DNA of 64,000 nt from Bacillus sp. NTK034 (lineage in GTDB: Bacteria; Bacillota; Bacilli; Bacillales; Cytobacillaceae): contig NZ_JAFKOJ010000013.1 of assembly GCF_017303275.1 (NCBI RefSeq), forward strand, positions 1-64,000, in the 5' to 3' direction. The translations under genes and the position numbers were made by a program. Shown piece after piece: positions 1 through 6,950 of the stretch. Below the pieces are notes generated by a model. That model searched no databases. It had not been told where the DNA came from and saw only the letters and a list, made by a program, of their open reading frames with translations. Position 1 is the first letter of the stretch, and each line of letters starts with the position of its first letter.

Positions 1-36
1 AGCGTTCGTCCTGAGCCAGGATCAAACTCTCCATAT
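1..36 (-). rRNA. 16S rRNA, 5' end only
   Basis: Read on the minus strand this is the universal start of bacterial 16S rRNA (GAGAGTTTGATCCTGGCTCA and the following GGACGAACGCT). The gene continues off the left edge. The segment immediately upstream (about 37-130) contains the TCTTTGAAAACTGAAC-type leader found before Bacillus rRNA genes, which resembles the boxA antitermination region. A GTCTTTT/AAAAGAC hairpin also lies there. The tRNA genes upstream point the same way with no obvious terminator between, so tRNA and rRNA are probably one transcript. Confidence 0.95.
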
Positions 37-135
37 AAGAGTTGATTAAGCTCATAAGTTGTCTTTTCAAAAAAGACTAAAGAATTAACGTTGACGTTTT
101 TGTTCGTTCAGTTTTCAAAGATCAATCAGTAAGTT

Positions 136-209
136 TGGAGCGGGTGAAGGGAATCGAACCCTCATCATCAGCTTGGAAGGCTGAGGTTTTACCACTAAAC
201 TACACCCGC
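136..209 (-). tRNA. tRNA-Gly (TCC)
   Basis: A cloverleaf is readable on the minus strand: 5' GCGGGTG acceptor, anticodon loop CTTCCAA (anticodon TCC), T-arm GGTTCGATTCC and encoded CCA. It is the last tRNA before the 16S gene. Confidence 0.96.
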
Positions 210-232
210 ATATAATATTATTGTTTCCCGAA

Positions 233-309
233 TGGTCGGGAAGACAGGATTCGAACCTGCGACCCCTTGGTCCCAAACCAAGTGCTCTACCAAGCTGAGC
301 TACTCCCCG
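233..309 (-). tRNA. tRNA-Pro (TGG)
   Basis: 5' CGGGGAG, D-arm, anticodon loop TTTGGGA between CTTGG and CCAAG (anticodon TGG), T-arm GGTTCGAATCC, encoded CCA. Confidence 0.96.
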
Positions 310-314
310 TAATA

Positions 315-391
315 TGGCGCGCCCGAGAGGAGTCGAACCCCTAACCTTTTGATCCGTAGTCAAACGCTCTATCCAATTGAGCTACGGGCGC
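315..391 (-). tRNA. tRNA-Arg (ACG)
   Basis: 5' GCGCCCG, anticodon loop CTACGGA between TTTGA and TCAAA (anticodon ACG, expected to be read as ICG), T-arm GGTTCGACTCC, encoded CCA. Confidence 0.96.
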
Positions 392-450
392 ATCTTTTAA
401 AGCAACTCTTATATTATAACGACCTAAAATCAAAATGTCAACAACTTTTT

Positions 451-536
<86 letters not shown>

Positions 537-595
537 TTAATGAAGCGACAAGTAACATCATACCAAAACGTGGTACTCATCTCAATGGTAATTAA

Positions 596-680
596 TGGTG
601 CGGGTGAAGGGAGTCGAACCCCCACGCCTTGCGGCGCCAGATCCTAAGTCTGGTGCGTCTGCCAATTCCGCCACACCCGC
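596..680 (-). tRNA. tRNA-Leu (TAA)
   Basis: A long-variable-arm tRNA of 85 nt. 5' GCGGGTG, anticodon loop CTTAGGA (anticodon TAA), encoded CCA. Confidence 0.96.
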
Positions 681-695
681 AATTTGAAATTGAAA

Positions 696-771
696 TGGTG
701 AGCCATGAAGGACTCGAACCTTCGACCCTCTGATTAAAAGTCAGATGCTCTACCGACTGAGCTAATGGCTC
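696..771 (-). tRNA. tRNA-Lys (TTT)
   Basis: 5' GAGCCAT, anticodon loop CTTTTAA between CTGA and TCAG (anticodon TTT), T-arm GGTTCGAGTCC, encoded CCA. Its first 26 nt are repeated exactly in the broken copy at 883-908. Confidence 0.96.
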
Positions 772-773
772 AT

Positions 774-908
774 ACTTTTATGAGACTTCCTAAAGCCTGA
801 TAAGTGCAGTCAGATGTTCCAAAGCTAAACCGCTTTGTCACAGATTGCTATTCGGATGAAGAAATTCACTGATGCTGCAATCTGCTCTACCGACTGAGCT
901 AATGGCTC
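774..908 (-). pseudogene. broken tRNA-Lys copy with a structured insert
   Basis: Positions 883-910 are identical over 28 nt to 746-773, which spans tRNA-Lys nt 1-26 (acceptor 5' strand plus D-arm). A decayed anticodon arm can also be recognised: AGTCAGATG at 808-816 with CTGAT at 797-801, versus AGTCAGATG at 739-747 in the intact gene. Between the D-arm and this arm lies about 66 nt of foreign sequence that forms two hairpins. One is CAAAGC/GCTTTG at 820-837. The other is CAGATTGC/GCAATCTG at 841-884, with a TGAA/TTCA stem inside its loop. No acceptor 3' strand or CCA is left, so it should not make a normal tRNA. Confidence 0.7.
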
Positions 909-917
909 ATTTAAAAA

Positions 918-992
918 TGGCTGGGCTAGCAGGATTCGAACCTGCGAGTGACGGAGTCAAAGTCCGGTGCCTTACCGCTTGGCTATAGCCCA
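918..992 (-). tRNA. tRNA-Gln (TTG)
   Basis: 5' TGGGCTA, anticodon loop CTTTGAC (anticodon TTG), T-arm GGTTCGAATCC, encoded CCA. Confidence 0.96.
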
Positions 993-1000
993 ATAACAAA

Positions 1001-1076
1001 TGGCGGTCCCGACGGGAATCGAACCCGCGATCTCCTGCGTGACAGGCAGGCATGTTAACCGCTACACCACGGGACC
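1001..1076 (-). tRNA. tRNA-Asp (GTC)
   Basis: 5' GGTCCCG, anticodon loop CTGTCAC (anticodon GTC), T-arm GGTTCGATTCC, encoded CCA. Confidence 0.96.
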
Positions 1077-1108
1077 ATCCATATAAATACCGTCGGAAAC
1101 AAAAAAAG

Positions 1109-1180
1109 TGACCCGTACGGGATTCGAACCCGTGTTACCGCCGTGAAAGGGCGGTGTCTTAACCGCTTGACCAACGGGCC
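1109..1180 (-). tRNA. tRNA-Glu (TTC), CCA not encoded
   Basis: 5' GGCCCGT, anticodon loop CTTTCAC (anticodon TTC), T-arm GGTTCGAATCC, discriminator A. The gene is followed by CTT instead of CCA, so this tRNA should depend on the CCA-adding enzyme, unlike its ten intact neighbours. Confidence 0.94.
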
Positions 1181-1195
1181 ATTGTCAGAATTTTC

Positions 1196-1286
1196 TGGCG
1201 GAGAAGGAGGGATTTGAACCCTCGCGCCGCTTACGCGACCTACACCCTTAGCAGGGGCGCCTCTTCAGCCACTTGAGTACTTCCCC
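1196..1286 (-). tRNA. tRNA-Ser (GCT)
   Basis: A long-variable-arm tRNA. Acceptor GGGGAAG pairs with CTTCTCC, anticodon loop CTGCTAA (anticodon GCT), encoded CCA. Confidence 0.95.
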
Positions 1287-1291
1287 AAATA

Positions 1292-1366
1292 TGGCTCCGC
1301 AGGCAGGATTCGAACCTGCGACCGTTCGGTTAACAGCCGAATGCTCTACCACTGAGCTACTGCGGA
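1292..1366 (-). tRNA. tRNA-Asn (GTT)
   Basis: 5' TCCGCAG, anticodon loop CTGTTAA (anticodon GTT), T-arm GGTTCGAATCC, encoded CCA. It is the first gene of the tRNA operon; the order Asn-Ser-Glu-(Asp)-Gln-Lys-Leu-Leu resembles B. subtilis trnS. Confidence 0.96.
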
Positions 1367-1411
1367 ATAATAATGAACTTTATCGATAAAACAGTTAACA
1401 CCTTATCGACT

Positions 1412-1446
1412 CTTCATATTATAAGGACGCTGACTATAAAAGTCAA
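1412..1446 (-). promoter_or_regulatory. sigma-A promoter of the tRNA(-rRNA) operon
   Basis: On the minus strand the -35 is TTGACT (1441-1446) and the -10 is TATAAT (1418-1423), with a 17-bp spacer. The predicted start is near 1412, about 45 nt before tRNA-Asn. This is the strongest consensus promoter near the cluster and fits a stable-RNA operon. Confidence 0.85.
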
Positions 1447-1494
1447 GCTTGTTTTTTAGAAGAATTTATTAGCTGTTTGTCCTGTTTGTCCTGC

Positions 1495-1532
1495 GACAAT
1501 TATTAAATATAATGCGTATTTAATCTATTGTC
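1495..1532 (-). terminator. AT-rich inverted repeat at the 3' end of the sprT-like gene
   Basis: GACAAT-ATTAAATA pairs with TATTTAAT-ATTGTC around a 7-nt loop, and the right arm includes part of the sprT stop codon. There is no T-run after the stem on the minus strand, so a classical intrinsic terminator is doubtful. Confidence 0.35.
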
Positions 1533-1992
1533 AATTCTTTTTAAATACTAATTTCCCCTTACATTTACCGCAGACATATTTATTCGTATCAACTATTCTT
1601 TTTCTTTGATAGGTTTGGCCGCATTCTTTACACATATAAACAAGAATCTTAGCAGCTTTATTTGTTTTTGGACGATCAGGCAAGGCAGAACAATATCGAG
1701 GTGCTCCCACTTTTTTCATTAGCATTCTGAAATCCTGATCACGATGTTTATACCCTTTACCTTCTAAATGCAAGTGATAATGACAGAGTTCGTGCTTAAT
1801 AATCCCCTCTAATTCTTCGGCCCCAAGTTGTTCATAATACTTTTTATTTATTTCAACATGGTGTGAACTCAGCATATATCTTCCGCCAGTCGATCTAAGA
1901 CGCAAATTAAAATAAGCCTGATGGCGAAAGGGCTTGCCGAAGCTTTCTAATGATATCTTTTCAACAAGTGTCTGAAGCTCCTGGTCATTCAT
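1531..1992 (-). CDS. ydcK: SprT-like zinc metalloprotease-fold protein (YdcK family)
   Basis: A 153-residue SprT-family protein. The HExxH zinc site is HELCH at residues 67-71, followed by further His residues. A C-terminal zinc ribbon has Cys pairs at about 121/124 and 141/144. This matches the SprT/Spartan-like family, which are predicted metalloproteases; the substrate in Bacillus is not known to me. The ATG at 1992 has an AGAGAGG ribosome binding site about 10 nt upstream. It lies between the tRNA operon and cmpA/tex, as in B. subtilis, and is divergent from cmpA. Confidence 0.9.
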   Translation of the reverse strand: MNDQELQTLVEKISLESFGKPFRHQAYFNLRLRSTGGRYMLSSHHVEINKKYYEQLGAEELEGIIKHELCHYHLHLEGKGYKHRDQDFRMLMKKVGAPRYCSALPDRPKTNKAAKILVYMCKECGQTYQRKRIVDTNKYVCGKCKGKLVFKKN

Positions 1993-2127
1993 AGCAATGT
2001 TTTTCCTCTCTTATCGTAAACATGACAACCTATTATAGCATACATTATATATACCTTTTATAGCTCTGAACTCCCTTAGCAGTCCAAGGGAGAATCATCA
2101 GATTCCAATACACGGGAGGTAAAACAT

Positions 2128-2241
2128 ATGCCTGTTTGGTTTCAAAATCAAATCCAGCGTGCCTTTTATGAAAAAGACCGCTATCAGATCAAACTGCTGA
2201 ATCAGTGCTGGTTTTTCTATAGAAAGAAACACTGCTCATAA
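2128..2241 (+). CDS. cmpA: cortex morphogenetic protein CmpA
   Basis: A 37-residue ORF starting MPVWFQNQIQRAFYEKD and ending QCWFFYRKKHCS, preceded by GGGAGGT 7 nt before the ATG. Length, the AFYEKD and LLNQCWFFYRKKHC motifs and the position next to tex and the sprT-like gene match CmpA. In B. subtilis CmpA takes part in a sporulation quality-control step at cortex assembly together with SpoIVA and ClpXP. A CATACATT element at 2039-2046 resembles a sigma-E -10 box, but I see no convincing -35 partner. Confidence 0.88.
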   Translation: MPVWFQNQIQRAFYEKDRYQIKLLNQCWFFYRKKHCS

Positions 2242-2372
2242 AATGCTGAGAGCCTGAGATGAATACCAGCTAATATCAGCCACAACCTCCACCCGGAACC
2301 GCAGTCGACACTTTGCTGACTGAAATTGCATAGTCCAGCAGAACACATTCTCTGCAAACCTTAAAAGAATAG

Positions 2373-2414
2373 GCCAAATCACGCTAGAAATATTGATTTC
2401 CGATGTGATTTGGC
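2373..2414 (-). terminator. two-stage hairpin downstream of tex
   Basis: GCCAAATCAC (2373-2382) pairs perfectly with GTGATTTGGC (2405-2414), and the loop holds a second GAAAT/ATTTC stem. On the minus strand it is followed by CTATTCTTTT, so it may end the tex transcript. The rest of 2242-2469 holds no recognisable gene. Confidence 0.45.
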
Positions 2415-2469
2415 TTATGACTCGAGAAGTCAATCTTTGAAGACAGTAAAACAAAGCAATATTTTTCAG

Positions 2470-4647
2470 TTAATTAGAGTGTTCAAGCATAGTTAAGGCG
2501 ACTCTTCCCTTGTGCTTATCAACTGAGTCAACCCAGACTGTTACTACATCCCCAACAGACACGACATCCAGCGGGTGTTTAACAAATTGGCGGCTAAGTT
2601 TGGAAATATGAACAAGGCCATCCTGTTTGACTCCGATATCAACAAATGCACCAAAGTCTACTACATTTCTCACTGTACCTTGAAGCTCCATCCCTTCCTG
2701 CAGATCTTCAAGTTTCAGCACTTCTTTCTTTAGCAGCGGCTTTGGCAGCTCATCACGCGGATCTCTTTCCGGTCTCATTAAAGCATCAATAATATCTTTC
2801 AGTGTAAGTTCACCAATTTCAAGCTCCCGCGCTGTCTGGCTGATATTTATGCCTTTTAGTGCTTCCCTCAATGATTGCGTTCCAAGGTCACTGGATTTAA
2901 AGCCGAGATTAGCAAGCAATTTATTTACTTCTGCATATGTTTCCGGGTGTATTCCAGTCCGGTCCAGAGGTTCTTTTCCATCGTTAATCCGCAGGAAGCC
3001 TATCGCCTGTTCATAAGTTTTGGCCCCAAGGCGCGGAATCTTTTTCAACTGCTTGCGGTCTGTAAATTTCCCTTCTTCTTCCCGTTTCTTGATTATATTA
3101 GCGGCAACTGTTTTCGAAAGGCCAGCTACATGCTGCAGCAATGAAGATGACGCTGTATTCACATTAACACCCACTTGGTTTACCGCTGTCTCAACAACAA
3201 AAGAGAGTGATTCTGACAGTTTTTTCTGGGATACGTCATGCTGATATTGACCAACCCCCACGGACTTGGGATCAATCTTAACCAATTCTGCAAGAGGATC
3301 CTGGAGTCGGCGGGCGATGGATACGGCACTTCTTTCCTCTACCTGAAGATCAGGAAACTCTTCTCTGGCAAGATCTGAGGCAGAGTATACGCTCGCCCCT
3401 GCTTCATTGACAATTAGGTAGAATATTTCCTCTTTCATGTCCTTTAAAATGTCAGCGATGAACTGCTCGGTTTCCCTTGAGGCGGTTCCATTGCCGATGG
3501 CAACCATTTCTACTTTAAAGGTGTTTAGAATATGCACTACTTTCTCTCGTGCTTGTTTCGTTTTGGAAACAGGCGGATGCGGATATATGACACCGATATC
3601 AAGTACTTTTCCTGTCTCATTTACCACAGCCAGCTTGCAGCCAGTTCTGTAGGCAGGGTCTACACCAAGTACCATCTTGCCTTTTAATGGGGGCTGAAGC
3701 AGCAATTTTCTGAGATTTTCAGAAAAAATCATGATTGCCTGTTCTTCTGCTTTTTCAGTTAGTTCATTGCGGATTTCACGTTCAATCGAAGGCATAATCA
3801 GACGCTTGTATCCATCTTCAATAGCTTCCTTTACAATTGGCCCTGCAGAGGAGCGTTCATCCTTCACCCACTTTTTATATAAGTATTTTAAAATCAATTC
3901 GGTATTTGGCTTAATGTTAATCCTTAAAACTTCTTCTTTTTCACCGCGGTTTAATGCAAGTGTGCGGTGTGGAACAATCTTGCTCACTGGTTCCTCATAC
4001 TCGTAATACATTTCATAAACGCCTTTTTCATCAATCTCTTTATTCTTCACAGAAGACTCAATGGTTCCCTTTTTGACTGTTTCCATACGGATCCATTTTC
4101 TGCTTTCTGCTTCATCTGATACCCATTCTGCGATAATATCTTTGGCTCCGGCAATTGCCTCTTCGGCTGTAGTTACTTCCTTTTCATCAGATAAAAATTC
4201 TTTTGCCTTTGCAGCCAGGGTTTCATTAAGGGGAAAAGTGAGAAGCCATTCAGCAAACGGTTCAAGCCCTTTTTCCTTTGCTGCAGTTGCTTTTGTGCGG
4301 CGCTTTTGCTTATACGGCCGGTATAAGTCTTCTACCTCCTGCAGCTTCACCGCTTTTTCAATTTTGGATTTTAGCCCTTCTGTCAACTTGCCCTGTTCTT
4401 CAACTAGGCGGACTACCTCTTCTTTACGCTGATTGAGATTTTGTATGTATTGCCAGCGCTCCATAATATCCCGGATTTGCACTTCATCCAGTGCGCCTGT
4501 CTGTTCCTTTCTGTATCGGGCAATGAACGGGACTGTGTTCCCTTCTTCCAGTAAGCTGATTGTGTTTTTTACTTGTTTAATGGCTATTGATAATTCCCCA
4601 GCGATTAGGTTTAGTACTTGATTTTGTCTATCCAAAGTTTTTTCCAA
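2470..4647 (-). CDS. tex: Tex-family RNA-binding transcription accessory protein
   Basis: About 725 residues with the Tex architecture: an N-terminal helical region, a YqgF/RNase-H-like domain (GVDPAYRTGCKLAVV), helix-hairpin-helix motifs (VAGLSKTVAANII, IPRLGAKTYEQA) and a C-terminal S1 RNA-binding domain (VDFGAFVDIGVKQDGLVHIS). The family is nucleic-acid binding and conserved; its role in Bacillus is not well defined. I chose the TTG at 4647 because GGAGGA sits about 6 nt before it. An ATG at 4653 directly abuts the GGAGGA, and an ATG at 4674 has no good site. It follows rsbX after a terminator and so has its own transcription start or depends on read-through. Confidence 0.92.
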   Translation of the reverse strand: MEKTLDRQNQVLNLIAGELSIAIKQVKNTISLLEEGNTVPFIARYRKEQTGALDEVQIRDIMERWQYIQNLNQRKEEVVRLVEEQGKLTEGLKSKIEKAVKLQEVEDLYRPYKQKRRTKATAAKEKGLEPFAEWLLTFPLNETLAAKAKEFLSDEKEVTTAEEAIAGAKDIIAEWVSDEAESRKWIRMETVKKGTIESSVKNKEIDEKGVYEMYYEYEEPVSKIVPHRTLALNRGEKEEVLRINIKPNTELILKYLYKKWVKDERSSAGPIVKEAIEDGYKRLIMPSIEREIRNELTEKAEEQAIMIFSENLRKLLLQPPLKGKMVLGVDPAYRTGCKLAVVNETGKVLDIGVIYPHPPVSKTKQAREKVVHILNTFKVEMVAIGNGTASRETEQFIADILKDMKEEIFYLIVNEAGASVYSASDLAREEFPDLQVEERSAVSIARRLQDPLAELVKIDPKSVGVGQYQHDVSQKKLSESLSFVVETAVNQVGVNVNTASSSLLQHVAGLSKTVAANIIKKREEEGKFTDRKQLKKIPRLGAKTYEQAIGFLRINDGKEPLDRTGIHPETYAEVNKLLANLGFKSSDLGTQSLREALKGINISQTARELEIGELTLKDIIDALMRPERDPRDELPKPLLKKEVLKLEDLQEGMELQGTVRNVVDFGAFVDIGVKQDGLVHISKLSRQFVKHPLDVVSVGDVVTVWVDSVDKHKGRVALTMLEHSN

Positions 4648-4690
4648 GATCATTCCTCCATCATAGAGTCTCACTTTTCATTTTATCAAA

Positions 4691-4729
4691 AAGAAAAACA
4701 AAAAGCTTACCCTGTTCTAGAGTAAGCTT
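4691..4729 (-). terminator. terminator of the sigB operon
   Basis: On the minus strand AAGCTTAC pairs with GTAAGCTT and is followed by TTTGTTTTTC. The stem overlaps the last codons of rsbX. Confidence 0.8.
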
Positions 4730-5313
4730 CCAAGTATGAAAGTAGCATCATCTGAGGTAGATGGATACTGCTTTTTTATATCTTCCGAGATAAGATCAAT
4801 AGGGAGAAATGCTTTCAGCAAAGATTTAACCCCTTGAATATTTAAGCCATCTGAATATATCAAAAACTTAGATTCCGCTTCATACGTAAACCGCTGGGTA
4901 TGAAACACCTGCGGCCTTCCTGACAGATATCCAGTTACAGGCAGGGGATAAGTGAGTTTTCCAGTAGATGAATAAAGGAAAAACCGAATATTCCCTACAC
5001 AGCTGTATACAAATTCCCTGGAGGCAAAATGAACTTTAAACAGCGCAACTGCTGCTCCTCTTTTTTGTAAAAGAACATCGTTGCAAAGCTTCATGAGTGT
5101 ATCTACATCCTTCTCATGATGCTGCTCTACGACAGTAACAACAGCAGAAGAAGCTTCATACGCGAATTCCCCGCTTCCAAGGCCATCTGCCAGCACACAT
5201 ACAAAGTATTCATCAGTTGCGGTGAAGTAATATCCATCACCGCAAAAAGCTTTACCATCTTTAGCTGTCTGGTGAGCAATCACTTCGATGTTATCTCCAA
5301 CCAATTTGGTCAT
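4717..5313 (-). CDS. rsbX: RsbX, PP2C-type phosphatase for RsbS and RsbR
   Basis: 198 residues, close to the B. subtilis length. PP2C motifs are visible: GDGYYF, LADGLGSGEFA and the C-terminal SDDATFI. RsbX dephosphorylates RsbS-P and RsbR-P and so resets the stressosome after stress. It is the last gene of the operon. The ATG at 5313 overlaps the sigB stop (ATGA) and has GGAG 8 nt upstream. The longer GTG start at 5322 lacks a site. Confidence 0.95.
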   Translation of the reverse strand: MTKLVGDNIEVIAHQTAKDGKAFCGDGYYFTATDEYFVCVLADGLGSGEFAYEASSAVVTVVEQHHEKDVDTLMKLCNDVLLQKRGAAVALFKVHFASREFVYSCVGNIRFFLYSSTGKLTYPLPVTGYLSGRPQVFHTQRFTYEAESKFLIYSDGLNIQGVKSLLKAFLPIDLISEDIKKQYPSTSDDATFILGSLL

Positions 5314-6104
5314 GAAAGGCACTCCGAGTTATTTGTTTCAGAGTGGATCGCTTCCTGAAGCTTTTTGATTGCACGGCGCTGAAGTCTCGAGACATGCATC
5401 TGGGAAATCCCCAGTTTATCTCCAGCTTCTTTTTGGCTCATATTCTCAAGATATGTGTATTGTATAATTAATTTCTCTCTCTCAGACAGGACATGCAGGA
5501 CTTTTTCAAGAACAAGCATTTGGTTTACTTTTTCATAGCCCTCGTCTACATTTCCGACGATATCCAGCAATGTAACTGTTCCGCCATCAGAATCGGCCTC
5601 GATTGAATGGTCAACAGAAAGCGCCTGATAGCTTTTTCCCATTTCCATTGCTTCGAGCACTTCTTCTTCTGATACACCCAGCACATCGGCTATTTCGTCC
5701 ACTCTTGGAGACCTATGAAGTTCTGTTGTGAGCTCTTCAACGGTCGCTTTAATTTTTGGGCCCAATTCCTTTATGCGGCGCGGAACATGAACGCTCCAAG
5801 TTTTATCCCTTAAAAAGCGCTTAATTTCGCCGATAACCGTAGGAACAGCAAAAGCCTCAAACGTTTTGCCGAAAGACTCATCATAGCGGCGGATAGCCCC
5901 TAATAAGCCTATAATGCCTACCTGGACAATATCCTCATGATAAGATCTTCCTTTTGAGTACTTACGGGCAATGGCTTCGACTAAATTCTGATATTGAAGG
6001 ACCAGGGCGTTTTGAGCTTCTTCATCCTGGTGAAGCTGGTAGGCTTTAATTAAAGCATTTGTTTCTTCTTTGGATTTTTGATTAGGTTGAGATTGTTTTT
6101 GCAT
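5310..6104 (-). CDS. sigB: RNA polymerase sigma factor SigB
   Basis: 264 residues. Region 2 is around residues 30-110 (QYQNLVEAIARKY, DIVQVGIIGLLGAIRRYD, TFEAFAVPTVIGEIKRFLRD), followed by region 3, and region 4 near the C-terminus (LSEREKLIIQYTYLENMSQKEAG, ISQMHVSRLQRRAIKKL). It is the general stress sigma factor, held inactive by RsbW and freed by dephosphorylated RsbV. It overlaps rsbW by 23 nt and rsbX by 4 nt. The ATG has GGAGAGGG directly upstream. Confidence 0.97.
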   Translation of the reverse strand: MQKQSQPNQKSKEETNALIKAYQLHQDEEAQNALVLQYQNLVEAIARKYSKGRSYHEDIVQVGIIGLLGAIRRYDESFGKTFEAFAVPTVIGEIKRFLRDKTWSVHVPRRIKELGPKIKATVEELTTELHRSPRVDEIADVLGVSEEEVLEAMEMGKSYQALSVDHSIEADSDGGTVTLLDIVGNVDEGYEKVNQMLVLEKVLHVLSEREKLIIQYTYLENMSQKEAGDKLGISQMHVSRLQRRAIKKLQEAIHSETNNSECLS

Positions 6105-6555
6105 CCCTCTCCACCTGCTCTCCCTCTAGGTATTTGGTCATAAAGACCGTAACACCCTCTTTATGATGAATTCTTACTTCATCCATCAATGTTTCAATTA
6201 GGTATAGACCCAAGCCTCCTTCACGCAGGAATTCCACAGAATCAGTCTGGTCGTATGGCCCAATGCCTTGTCTTGCAGATTGGAAGTCAAAACTTTTTCC
6301 GCTGTCTGCGACCATTACCTCTAGACGGTCAGTGTATAAACCGAACCCGATGACTACTTCTCCTTGCTCATTCTGTTTGTATGCGTGTTGGACTGCATTG
6401 GTGCAAGCTTCACTTGTAGCGATTTTAAGATCTTCAATTTCTTCATATGCAAATCCCATTCTGCTGGCAATCCCTGATAGCGTCAGGCGGATTACCCCGA
6501 CAAATTCCGGCTTAGCCGGAATTTTCACCTCTATATAATCAAATGGCTCGTTCAT
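6082..6555 (-). CDS. rsbW: RsbW, anti-sigma-B factor and serine kinase
   Basis: 157 residues with a GHKL ATPase fold: an N box (SEACTNAVQHAY, about 49-60), a G1-type motif (VMVADSGKSF) and a later glycine-rich box (GGLGLYLIETLMDEV). RsbW binds SigB and phosphorylates RsbV on serine, choosing between the two partners according to ATP level and RsbV phosphorylation. It starts 4 nt inside rsbV (ATGA-type overlap), which implies coupled translation. Confidence 0.97.
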   Translation of the reverse strand: MNEPFDYIEVKIPAKPEFVGVIRLTLSGIASRMGFAYEEIEDLKIATSEACTNAVQHAYKQNEQGEVVIGFGLYTDRLEVMVADSGKSFDFQSARQGIGPYDQTDSVEFLREGGLGLYLIETLMDEVRIHHKEGVTVFMTKYLEGEQVERDAKTIST

Positions 6556-6884
6556 TGTACTCCACCTTCAATCCCGCTGTTAATATCAATAATATCGGCT
6601 AGGCCTGTAATTTCGAAAAGTCTCTTTAAACGGTCCGACAAGCCAACAATCTGAAATTTGCCGTTATTGGCGCGGACATTTTTAAATACACCAACAAATA
6701 CACCTAAGCCGGTACTATCCATATAAGAGACTTCAGATAGGTTGACCACCATTTCTACGCCCTCTTTTTCTGTTAAAGGAAACAGCTCTTCACGGAGTTT
6801 AGGAGCTGTATACGCATCAATTTCTCCGCTTACCATTGCTTCAATCAGCATATCATTTTCTTTTACATCTATTGTAATATTCAT
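6552..6884 (-). CDS. rsbV: RsbV, anti-anti-sigma factor
   Basis: A 110-residue STAS-domain protein. The phosphorylatable serine lies in SYMDSTGLGVF at about residues 53-63. Unphosphorylated RsbV captures RsbW and releases SigB. GAGGTGGG is the ribosome binding site. Its start lies just after the internal sigma-B promoter, so rsbV-rsbW-sigB-rsbX should be autoregulated. Confidence 0.97.
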   Translation of the reverse strand: MNITIDVKENDMLIEAMVSGEIDAYTAPKLREELFPLTEKEGVEMVVNLSEVSYMDSTGLGVFVGVFKNVRANNGKFQIVGLSDRLKRLFEITGLADIIDINSGIEGGVQ

Positions 6885-6924
6885 AACTGACCCACCTCTT
6901 TACATGTCAACTGCTTTTTAATAG

Positions 6925-6950
6925 TTACCCGCTTTTAAAACCCATTAAAC
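6925..6950 (-). promoter_or_regulatory. internal sigma-B promoter before rsbV
   Basis: On the minus strand GTTTAA (-35, 6945-6950) and GGGTAA (-10, 6925-6930) are 14 bp apart. This is a near-perfect fit to the sigma-B consensus GTTTAA / GGGTAT. The -35 box contains the rsbU stop codon. Confidence 0.88.

Noticed and set aside
115-363. 82-residue ORF over the tRNA genes
   Set aside because: It is fully explained by tRNA-Gly, tRNA-Pro and part of tRNA-Arg; no ribosome site.
2236-2454. 72-residue minus-strand ORF between cmpA and tex
   Set aside because: No ribosome site or recognisable motif; it spans the inverted repeat at 2373-2414 and overlaps the cmpA stop.
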